Positions 1-5,259 of a stretch of DNA of 5,259 nt are shown here, one piece after another. The notes beneath the pieces are model-generated. The model was not told where the DNA came from, searched no databases, and saw only the letters and a list, made by a program, of their open reading frames with translations. The stretch comes from Bacillota bacterium (lineage in GTDB: Bacteria; Bacillota; Clostridia; Saccharofermentanales; UBA5734), in contig JAEXPB010000563.1 in assembly GCA_023438965.1 (NCBI GenBank), forward strand, positions 1 to 5,259. Direction: 5' to 3'. Position 1 is the stretch's first letter. Each line of letters starts with the position of its first letter. Both the position numbers and the translations under genes were made by a program.

Positions 1-416
1 GCCGATACCTTATCCAGGGTGAAGCCGGCCAGGTTGCCGGCCAGCGGGATATCCGCATCATGCTCCTTGATCAGCCGGATCACCGCCAGGGCACAGAGCA
101 GGAACAGGCAGATATAAAGGATCGTGTCGATAAAGTTGTTGATATTCGCCAGGGCCGCCACAATCCTGGTTGCCTTGAAGAGACCGAATAATTTCTCCAG
201 CAGGAGGAACGCCCAGCCGATGACCGTGAGCGCGGCTTGATAAACCAGTTTCAGATAAAGCGCCTGCAGGGTCTGGCGGGTCAGCCAGACATCCTTCTCA
301 ATCAGCAGCGCATACGCGACCAGCAGGATCAAGGCCTCGAGAAAGCCGAAAAAAGCCAGGACAAAGCCCAAGACAGCCACAGCAGCCAGGTTGAGACCCA
401 AGTGACCTTTTGTCAT
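1..416 (-). CDS. Small multi-pass membrane protein, uncharacterised (3' part missing)
   Basis: This minus-strand frame opens with ATG at 416-414 and stays open to the left edge, giving 138 residues and no stop. The protein begins MTKGHLGLNLAAVAVLGF. Hydrophobic stretches lie at about residues 6-26, 28-39 (these two may form a hairpin), 57-73 and 96-116, separated by short charged segments such as EKDVW (40-44) and RLIKEHD (114-120). This composition indicates an inner-membrane protein with about three or four spans. The start is supported by AGAGAGGG at 430-423, six bases upstream. I see no enzymatic motif, and the short polar loops argue against a catalytic domain. I do not recognise a named family. 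The gene is divergent from the dehydrogenase, and its leader carries a long inverted repeat. That a membrane-protein gene lies here is well supported; its function is unknown. Confidence 0.8.
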   Translation of the reverse strand, partial: MTKGHLGLNLAAVAVLGFVLAFFGFLEALILLVAYALLIEKDVWLTRQTLQALYLKLVYQAALTVIGWAFLLLEKLFGLFKATRIVAALANINNFIDTILYICLFLLCALAVIRLIKEHDADIPLAGNLAGFTLDKVS

Positions 417-422
417 ACGCTA

Positions 423-430
423 CCCTCTCT
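423..430 (-). promoter_or_regulatory. Ribosome binding site of the membrane-protein gene
   Basis: Read on the minus strand, AGAGAGGG lies six bases before the ATG at 416-414. It is a good purine-rich Shine-Dalgarno match and fixes the start. It directly abuts the 3' arm of the inverted repeat at 431-509, so folding of the leader could affect its accessibility. Confidence 0.7.
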
Positions 431-509
431 TCTGGAATGCATACCCCGCCGATCGATCCCGAACAGGTGGCTGCGGGCGGTATTCCACCCGATCGGCTTT
501 GCATCCAGA
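431..509 (-). promoter_or_regulatory. Nested inverted repeat in the 5' leader (candidate structured RNA)
   Basis: Three nested complementary segment pairs are seen. The outer pair is TCTGGAATGCA (431-441) with TGCATCCAGA (500-509), ten pairs and one bulged A. The middle pair is GCCGATCG (448-455) with CGATCGGC (490-497), eight perfect pairs. The inner pair is GGTGG (466-470) with CCACC (485-489). Unpaired bases at 442-447, 498-499 and 456-465 would form internal loops or bulges. The element ends one base before the RBS of the minus-strand gene, so it probably forms an mRNA leader structure with about 23 pairs in total. A separate short stem, CAGAC (506-510) with GTCTG (524-528), shares bases with the outer stem, so the two could be mutually exclusive. 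It matches no riboswitch class I can name. It could instead be a DNA operator or a processing site. Confidence 0.5.
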
Positions 510-540
510 CTATCATAACCACTGTCTGAAATCAAACCTA

Positions 541-557
541 TTTGTCATATTTTGTCA
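541..557. repeat. TTTGTCA direct repeat, one helical turn apart
   Basis: TTTGTCA occurs at 541-547 and again at 551-557, with starts ten bases apart, in the divergent intergenic region. Two same-face half-sites are a common layout for a dimeric regulator. The position is about 90-100 bases upstream of the dehydrogenase -10 box. There is no further evidence for a binding protein, and chance occurrence in AT-rich DNA is possible. Confidence 0.25.
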
Positions 558-626
558 GCATCAATCCGGCAAAAATAACTGTCGGAGTTGTATAGACATT
601 TCTGGTTTTATTTTTCGAAACCATGG

Positions 627-652
627 CTGACAGCGAATTTCTTTGATATAAT
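627..652 (+). promoter_or_regulatory. Probable promoter of the dehydrogenase gene (extended -10)
   Basis: TATAAT at 647-652 is a perfect -10 hexamer and is preceded by TGA at 644-646, giving an extended -10 of the TGn type. The best -35 match is CTGACA at 627-632 (five of six consensus bases), but its spacer is only 14 bases. At the ideal 17-base spacing there is no good hexamer. Recognition would therefore rest mainly on the extended -10. Transcription would begin near 659, leaving a leader of about 59 bases before the ATG at 718. Confidence 0.6.
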
Positions 653-703
653 TGGAGCACAATCCGTCGCAGCCATTGCGACAGCCAATCGGTGCAGAAT
701 AAG

Positions 704-710
704 AAAGGTG
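704..710 (+). promoter_or_regulatory. Ribosome binding site deciding the dehydrogenase start
   Basis: AAAGGTG ends seven bases before the ATG at 718 but only one base before the in-frame ATG at 712. Normal Shine-Dalgarno spacing therefore favours translation from 718, removing two residues (Met-Asn) from the longest possible product. Confidence 0.65.
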
Positions 711-717
711 AATGAAC

Positions 718-1845
718 ATGGGTTATGTAAAGTGGTCTTATGAAACATTGAAACAAATGTGCCTGGAGGCTTTCGAGAAGTTCGGCTTTACCGCCGAAGA
801 AAGCGCCATCATTACCGATGTGCTCCTGCTGTCGGATCTGTACGGCATCGAGAGCCACGGCATGCAGCGGATGGTCCGCTATCATAAAGGCATTGAGTCC
901 GGCATGATCAAAGTCCAGGCCAAACCGGAAGTTGTCTTCGAAACACCCGTCTCGGCGGTTATCGACGGCCATGAGGGCATGGGCCAGCTGCTTGGTCATT
1001 TCGCCATGGATCTGGCGATTCAGAAAGCCAAGCAGAGCGGCATCGCCATCGTTTCGCTGCGGAATTCCAACCATTACGGCATTGCCGGCTATTATGCCAA
1101 GATGGCCTGCGACGCCGGCCTGGTCGGATTTTCCTGCACCAATTCCGAGGCCATCATGGTGCCGACCTTTGGCCGCCTGGCCATGCTGGGCAGCAACCCG
1201 ATCGCCATTTCGATGCCGGCCGACCCCTACCCGTTCTTCTTTGACGCTTCCACCACGGTTGTGACACGCGGCAAGCTGGAGATCTACAACAAGCTCGGCA
1301 AGCCGCTGCCGGATGGCTGGGCGCTCGACAAGGACGGCCACGCCAGCAGCGACGCCTCGGATGTCCTGAAGAACATCGTCGCCAAGAACGGCGGCGGCAT
1401 CATGCCCCTCGGCGGCAACACCGAAGTCAACGGCGGTCATAAAGGCTACGGCAACGGCATGATCTGCGAGATCTTCTCCTCCATCCTCTCGCTCGGCGCT
1501 ACCTCCAATTATTGCATGCAGGGCGGCAAAGGCCTGATCTGCCACGGTTTCGCCGCCATCAACCCGGCGATCTTCGGCGATCCGGCCGCGATCAAGGCGC
1601 ACTTGTCCGCCTATCTGCAGGAACTCCGCGAAAGCCCCAAGGCCGAAGGCCAGACGCGCATCTACACCCACGGCGAAAAGGAAATCCTCGCCTATGACGA
1701 CCGACTGCAGAATGGCATCGCTGTCAACGACAATACGATGATCGAAGTCCAGAATCTCTGCAATTACCTGAAAATGGACTTCGCCAAGTTCTTCGGCGAC
1801 TACAATCCGAAGCAGTCCGCTGGCATGTTCCAGAACAACTACTGA
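718..1845 (+). CDS. Ldh_2 family NAD(P)-dependent 2-hydroxyacid oxidoreductase (malate/L-lactate dehydrogenase type)
   Basis: The product is 375 residues from ATG 718, slightly longer than the usual roughly 330-360 of the family. It belongs to the Ldh_2 superfamily of soluble, cytoplasmic NAD(P)H oxidoreductases, which includes malate, ureidoglycolate, sulfolactate and 2,3-diketogulonate dehydrogenases and is unrelated to Rossmann-fold lactate dehydrogenases. Motifs in order are: an N-terminal helical segment with LYGIESHGMQR (about 41-51); NSNHYGIAGYYA (116-127), whose His119 matches the conserved catalytic histidine; LGSNPIA (157-163); FDASTTVVTRGK (175-186); GWALDKDG (200-207); and GGHKGYG (239-245), the glycine-rich loop near the cofactor. 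All expected motifs are present and uninterrupted, so the enzyme looks functional. The substrate cannot be told from sequence alone, and the neighbours give no pathway. The gene appears monocistronic, with its own promoter upstream and a strong stem-loop 45 bases after the stop. GC content rises sharply after the first part of the gene. Family assignment is secure; a specific name would be a guess. Confidence 0.93.
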   Translation: MGYVKWSYETLKQMCLEAFEKFGFTAEESAIITDVLLLSDLYGIESHGMQRMVRYHKGIESGMIKVQAKPEVVFETPVSAVIDGHEGMGQLLGHFAMDLAIQKAKQSGIAIVSLRNSNHYGIAGYYAKMACDAGLVGFSCTNSEAIMVPTFGRLAMLGSNPIAISMPADPYPFFFDASTTVVTRGKLEIYNKLGKPLPDGWALDKDGHASSDASDVLKNIVAKNGGGIMPLGGNTEVNGGHKGYGNGMICEIFSSILSLGATSNYCMQGGKGLICHGFAAINPAIFGDPAAIKAHLSAYLQELRESPKAEGQTRIYTHGEKEILAYDDRLQNGIAVNDNTMIEVQNLCNYLKMDFAKFFGDYNPKQSAGMFQNNY

Positions 1846-1889
1846 TCTGCTTGCCCGGCTAGCTGTTCCTGGAATCAAAAGTTATGAAC

Positions 1890-1924
1890 TAAGGGCTGTA
1901 TCCTGAACCAGGATACAGCCCTTA
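1890..1924. terminator. Strong palindrome between convergent genes, probable bidirectional terminator
   Basis: AAGGGCTGTATCCTG (1891-1905) pairs perfectly with CAGGATACAGCCCTT (1909-1923), and T1890 with A1924 adds a pair, giving a 16-bp stem around the three-base sequence AAC. It lies 45 bases after the dehydrogenase stop and 31 bases after the stop of the convergent repeat-protein gene. The placement strongly suggests a terminator serving both. The U-tract is weak on both sides: the plus strand continues ATGTTTCTG and the minus strand AGTTCATAACTTTTG. Termination may therefore be less than complete, or the stem may mainly protect the 3' ends of the mRNAs. Confidence 0.75.
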
Positions 1925-1954
1925 TGTTTCTGCCGTTTCGTTGCAGCATAAAAA

Positions 1955-4900
1955 TCAACGCGTATTGACCAAGATATTTCCGTTGACCAAGCTTTGGTTG
2001 ATCGCCTGATAAATCGGGTCCTGACTGGTATCCGTACCAGCCCAGATCTTGATCGTAATTCTGTCAGGGATTCCCTTCTTCTCATTGTCTGAGCAGCTGA
2101 CCCGGAAAGTACAAATTCCGGTCATCCCCCGAATATAGCCGGTACCGGCAAACTGGGCATTTATCGAACTTATCGTCAGCCAATCGATCATCCTGCTGTT
2201 TAGGCACAGGTCACCGGCCAAATATTGAAACTGGAAATTGCCGTATGCCAAATCAGACTTATACCGAGCCATAAAAGCAAAATGAGCTGAGCCCGGGTTG
2301 TCAGTAACTGGCTCGCCATTATTAACTGATCCGGCACCTGTCGCATAACCGGCGCCTGGATCATAAACTACAATCAAGACAGATACCGGTGATGCTTCAA
2401 CAATGATATCCGAAGTAGCACTGATCGCAGCTTCTATCTGGTAAACACCTGGCAAGAGCTGCAGTTCGCATGTGCCATTTCCGGTCTGATCGCAAGGAAC
2501 AATCATCACTTGGCTGCTGCCAATTGAATCGTCTGAAGCGATTGGAGTGATTTTAAAGGAGACTTGCACCTGAGAAAATTCCTGCGGCGTCGATAATTCG
2601 TCAGCCGTTACCTGACAAGACAAAACTGCTGATCCAGGATAACTGAAAAGTAAAGAACCGTTATATTGCAACTGTCCGGATATGCTAAACGGCAAACCGA
2701 CGGCAAAGCTGCAGAAGTGATCAGTTACCAGGCCATAGATAATATTTAATTCCGTATCGACTTGCAGGGTTATATCAACCGGTTGACCATCCTTGAACTG
2801 ATACAATCGCAGTTCAGACTCCAAACCGCTTATGACGGCCGGGTCATAGGGAATGCTGATGGTCACTGGCGCATCAAAAGCGGCGGAGGTTTCAATCCAG
2901 TAATATGCCGCCACTTCACTTAGTTGGAAATAATCGCTGGGCGGTAATTCATTGATTTGTGTTATTCCGGTATCACCGCCGGTTAAGACATGAGTAAAAT
3001 CCAACGTAATTCCACTGGTCAGGTCCGTGAAGGGTTCGGGATCACCCGCAGCAGTCGTATGAGCATCGTAATAATCGATAACAATGTTCGGACAATTCAA
3101 GAAAGCAGGCGGGCCGATTGTCATTCCCGTCTGGCGCATAGTCACCTGATTCAGCATGCTGCAATCGGCAAAGGCATAATCCAAAATCTGAGTTATGCCG
3201 GGTGGAATGAGCACGCGGGTCAGCTTCGCGCAACCAGTAAAGATCCCATAATCCAGACAAGTCATCTGACAGGGCAAGTCAATCGATGTCAGATTGGTGC
3301 AATAAGCGAAAGCATAGACGCCAATATCTTTTACGCTGTCTGGGATATCCACTCTGGCCAAAGAAGAACAATTATAAAAAGCATTATACAGGATACTGAC
3401 AACGCCATTCGGTATAACAATTTCTGCCAGACTGGTGCAGCCGCTAAAAGCCTCTTCGCCGATCAGCGTGATTGTTTCGGGCAGGGTTACGGCGGTCAGT
3501 CCTGAACAGCCTCTGAATGTAAAAGCATCGATGCTGGTCACCCCGGCAGGGATATTCAAGCTCATCAGTTGGTTACAATTGGCAAACGCCCGACCGCCAA
3601 TACATACCATTGAATCAGGCAAATTGATTGACTGAAGGCTCATGCAGTTTTGGAACGCAGCTGTACCAATGGTCTGTAATGTATTGGGAAAATCAATGTT
3701 CACCAACGCTGAACAATTGTTGAAAGCTTCATCACCAACCAGCACTAAATAATCAGGCAAAACAACCGTATGCAAATTACGGCTGCCTTGGAAAGCAGAA
3801 CAACCGATTTCAGTCACGCTATTGGGAATAACAATGCTCGTCAGTGATTCACAACATTGAAAAGTATAATCTTCGATTCGGCCAAGACTGTTCGGTAAAG
3901 TCACCGCCGATAAATTGGGGCAGCAGCCAAAGGCGTCGGCGCCAATACTAGTCACCGAATCCGGTATTACAATGGTGCTCAGCTTTGTCCCGGCAAAAGC
4001 GTGCGGTCCAATATCCAGTACGCTGGCCGGTATAGTCACTGATTCTAGACCGCTCCAGGTAAACGTACCATACCAGATACTTTGCAAATTATCCGGCAAA
4101 TCAATGCTTTTCAAACTGGAACAACCGGAGAAGGCGTTCTCACCGATATTCGAGACAGACGGCGGAATGATCACCTCGGATAGTGCATAACATGAACTAA
4201 AAAGAAATGCGCTTAAGCTGGTTATAGAATCCGGAATACTAAAATTAGTCAGCGATCGACAGCCGGCAAAGGCAGCAGCACCAATCAAGGTGACTGAGGC
4301 CGGGAGCGGTAAGCTGGTAATAGCGGAACAATTGTAAAATGCGCTGTCGCCAATGTTGGTGATGCCGTTGAAAAGCTGAATTTCAGCTAGTCTGCTACAG
4401 TTATAAAAAGCGCCCTCACCTATTGAAGTGACTTGTGGCAGCACTGAATAACTGCCGGAGCGGCCAGGCGGCATGCGCACAATTTCGGTCAAGCCTTTAT
4501 TGTACAGCACACCATCTATGCTTTCAAAATACGGATGATCCGGATTAACCGAAAAGCTGTTCAGACTTGGGCATTCAATGAAAGCATCCATACAAATGCT
4601 CTGTATGCTGTTTGGCAAATGAAAGGAAGCCAGTGCAAGGCAACCGGCGAAAGCGCGGGATTCAATAGACCTGACATCAGCCGGGATGGCTATTTCGGAC
4701 AAGCTGGAACAGCGCTCAAACATCGAGGCACTGACTTCAGTGATACTCGCCTGGAGATCGACATGGACAAGGTCGATACAATAACAAAAGGCGCCCGGTC
4801 CCATTGACGTCACGCTTGCCGGTATGTGTACGTCCGTCAGGTTTGAGCAATAACCGAATGCCTGATATCCGATACGCTGCACAGATTCAGGGATATTTAG

Positions 4901-5259
4901 CGTTGTCAGGCTGCTGCAGACTGCGAATGCATTATCGCCGATATCAGTGACTTGCGATCCAATCGTTAAATTTGCTAATCGGTCACAGCCAAGGAAAGCG
5001 CCAAGCCAGATACTTGTCACATTGTCCGGAATTATAATACCGGTCAGGCTGTTACATTCATAAAACGCATACTCGATTATATCCTGCAAAGTCGAAGGTA
5101 ATGAAACTGTTGCCAGTGATTGGCAAAAAGCAAACGTAAAAGCGCTGATACTGGTTATACCTTCGGGAATACTAACTTCAGTCAAGCCGGAACTCTTAAA
5201 AGCACCGCCGTTGATATAACTTAAAAAAGTCGGGAAAGAAACCGTCTGCAGGGCAGCAC
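1955..5259 (-). CDS. BspA-type leucine-rich-repeat surface/secreted protein (5' end missing)
   Basis: The frame ends with TGA at 1957-1955 and remains open through the right edge, giving 1100 visible residues. Translation beyond the TTG at 5185 continues as another normal repeat (LQTVSFPTFLSYINGGAFKS), so that TTG is an internal leucine codon, not the start. Residues 3-724 are 30 leucine-rich repeat units of the BspA (LRR_5) type. They are followed by a predicted ZU5-like region (about 749-856), an Ig-like beta-rich region (about 857-961) and a C-terminal domain (about 962-1100) resembling the one called post-COAP-1 in extracellular proteins. Known BspA-like proteins are exported or surface proteins that bind host or matrix ligands; such a role here is inferred. 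The visible C-terminus has no LPXTG motif, hydrophobic anchor or S-layer-homology repeat, so the protein may be secreted or held by its unseen N-terminus. The gene is convergent with the dehydrogenase and shares the stem-loop at 1890-1924. Confidence 0.92.
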   Translation of the reverse strand, partial: AALQTVSFPTFLSYINGGAFKSSGLTEVSIPEGITSISAFTFAFCQSLATVSLPSTLQDIIEYAFYECNSLTGIIIPDNVTSIWLGAFLGCDRLANLTIGSQVTDIGDNAFAVCSSLTTLNIPESVQRIGYQAFGYCSNLTDVHIPASVTSMGPGAFCYCIDLVHVDLQASITEVSASMFERCSSLSEIAIPADVRSIESRAFAGCLALASFHLPNSIQSICMDAFIECPSLNSFSVNPDHPYFESIDGVLYNKGLTEIVRMPPGRSGSYSVLPQVTSIGEGAFYNCSRLAEIQLFNGITNIGDSAFYNCSAITSLPLPASVTLIGAAAFAGCRSLTNFSIPDSITSLSAFLFSSCYALSEVIIPPSVSNIGENAFSGCSSLKSIDLPDNLQSIWYGTFTWSGLESVTIPASVLDIGPHAFAGTKLSTIVIPDSVTSIGADAFGCCPNLSAVTLPNSLGRIEDYTFQCCESLTSIVIPNSVTEIGCSAFQGSRNLHTVVLPDYLVLVGDEAFNNCSALVNIDFPNTLQTIGTAAFQNCMSLQSINLPDSMVCIGGRAFANCNQLMSLNIPAGVTSIDAFTFRGCSGLTAVTLPETITLIGEEAFSGCTSLAEIVIPNGVVSILYNAFYNCSSLARVDIPDSVKDIGVYAFAYCTNLTSIDLPCQMTCLDYGIFTGCAKLTRVLIPPGITQILDYAFADCSMLNQVTMRQTGMTIGPPAFLNCPNIVIDYYDAHTTAAGDPEPFTDLTSGITLDFTHVLTGGDTGITQINELPPSDYFQLSEVAAYYWIETSAAFDAPVTISIPYDPAVISGLESELRLYQFKDGQPVDITLQVDTELNIIYGLVTDHFCSFAVGLPFSISGQLQYNGSLLFSYPGSAVLSCQVTADELSTPQEFSQVQVSFKITPIASDDSIGSSQVMIVPCDQTGNGTCELQLLPGVYQIEAAISATSDIIVEASPVSVLIVVYDPGAGYATGAGSVNNGEPVTDNPGSAHFAFMARYKSDLAYGNFQFQYLAGDLCLNSRMIDWLTISSINAQFAGTGYIRGMTGICTFRVSCSDNEKKGIPDRITIKIWAGTDTSQDPIYQAINQSLVNGNILVNTR
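1958..2374 (-). other. C-terminal extracellular domain resembling post-COAP-1
   Basis: Residues about 962-1100 show VVYDPGAGYATGAGSV, a HFAFMARYK strand, NFQFQYLAGDLCLNS, a DWLTIS strand, QFAGTGYIRG and DRITIKIW. This order of motifs (VYDP..G..TG.G, F.F.A.YK, F.F..GDL...S..WL, FKGTG-like, D..RIKIW-like) matches a domain often found at the C-terminus of PKD- or Ig-repeat secreted proteins. It usually forms the end of the protein, as here. Confidence 0.6.
2690..3013 (-). other. Predicted ZU5-like beta-rich domain of the LRR protein
   Basis: Residues about 749-856 begin at GITLDFTHV and include YYWIETSAAFDAPVTISIPY, then LRLYQFKDGQPVDIT, and end with FCSFAVG. This series (an aromatic-Ile-Glu-Thr strand, SIPYDP, LRLY, DIT, and an F-A-V-G end) resembles a domain common in bacterial extracellular proteins and related to ZU5. 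The assignment is from memory of the pattern and is moderate. Confidence 0.5.
3086..5251 (-). repeat. Array of 30 leucine-rich repeat units (69-bp coding period)
   Basis: Within the BspA-type gene, 30 consecutive units are visible and the array continues off the right edge. Most are 23 residues, and three (the first visible unit and two adjacent ones in the middle) are 22. The pattern is L-x2-[IVL]-x-[IL]-P-x2-[VIL]-x2-I-x3-AF-x2-C-x2, as in units carrying IPDSVTSIGADAFGCC or IPNSVTEIGCSAFQGS. The cysteine after AFxx is kept in 26 of 30 units. The units differ considerably from one another, so this is a protein repeat rather than a near-identical DNA tandem repeat. One enlarged unit interrupts the array at 4391-4564. 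Confidence 0.93.
4391..4564 (-). other. 58-residue enlarged repeat unit (island) in the LRR array
   Basis: Residues 232-289 of the visible protein form one longer unit. It reads NPDHPYFESIDGVLYNKG, then a segment with MPPGRSGSYSVLP, and rejoins the array at VTSIGEGAFYNC. Insertions with the core SIDGVLYNK recur in BspA-like proteins, where they break the solenoid into sub-arrays. Here ten visible units precede it and nineteen follow. Confidence 0.8.

Noticed and set aside
237..522. Overlapping open frames on both strands (237-518 plus, 298-522 minus)
   Set aside because: The first opposes the membrane-protein gene and the second overlaps it in another frame. Their products are low in hydrophobic structure and have no motif, while the frame starting at 416 has an RBS and clear membrane spans.
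414..540. Possible cobalamin or c-di-GMP riboswitch in the membrane-protein leader
   Set aside because: Short stretches such as GATGCAAAGCC and GGTGGAATACC recall parts of those classes. The remaining conserved elements (B12 box, GGCAAACC and its partner) are absent and the length does not fit.
505..540. Minus-strand promoter with TATGAT at 517-512 for the membrane-protein gene
   Set aside because: The -10 is a good match (five of six), but no acceptable -35 lies 16-18 bases upstream and there is no clear TG extension, so it is not listed as a feature.
538..1878. A 446-codon open frame on the minus strand opposite the dehydrogenase gene
   Set aside because: It mirrors a GC-rich coding gene with strong codon bias, which suppresses antisense stops. 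Its product has no recognisable motif, and the plus-strand frame has every Ldh_2 signature.
2990..4807. Several plus-strand open frames (such as 2990-3505, 3435-3635, 3915-4190, 4535-4807)
   Set aside because: All lie opposite the leucine-rich repeat gene. Their similar spacing reflects the 69-base coding repeat read backwards.
3086..5251. CRISPR array or DNA tandem repeat suggested by the regular spacing
   Set aside because: The 69-base period comes from 23-residue protein units that diverge strongly in DNA sequence; there are no identical repeats with unique spacers.

Overview
The window holds two genes cut by its edges and one complete gene. From left to right they are the 5' part of a small integral-membrane protein gene (minus strand, running off the left edge), a complete Ldh_2-family (malate/L-lactate dehydrogenase type) oxidoreductase gene (plus strand), and most of a very long BspA-type leucine-rich-repeat protein gene (minus strand, running off the right edge). 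No rRNA, tRNA, CRISPR array, insertion sequence or phage gene was seen.

The window looks bacterial. AGGTG- and GAGAGGG-type ribosome binding sites, an extended -10 promoter (TGATATAAT), the Ldh_2 sequence and the BspA-type repeats suggest Bacillota (Firmicutes), possibly an anaerobic or host-/community-associated lineage. This placement is an inference. GC content is uneven: single 60-base lines counted by hand are about 40% at the start of the dehydrogenase, 67% in its middle, and 47% in the repeat gene.

Layout: bases 1-416 encode the first 138 residues of the membrane protein. Bases 417-717 are a divergent intergenic region. On the membrane-protein side it holds a long nested inverted repeat (431-509), directly followed by that gene's RBS. 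On the dehydrogenase side it holds a promoter and an RBS. Between them lies a TTTGTCA direct repeat. Bases 718-1845 are the dehydrogenase. Bases 1846-1954 separate two convergent genes and contain a perfect 16-bp stem that probably ends transcription from both sides. Bases 1955-5259 encode 1100 visible residues of the repeat protein: 30 leucine-rich repeat units, then three predicted beta-rich regions ending close to the stop codon. The reading frame stays open to the right edge, so the true start, and any signal peptide, lie outside the window.

The three genes show no obvious shared pathway. The first two are divergent and may share regulatory DNA, while the last two are convergent. The best candidates for something undescribed are the structured leader of the membrane-protein gene and the domain combination of the repeat protein. 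Nothing here clearly amounts to a new multi-gene system.
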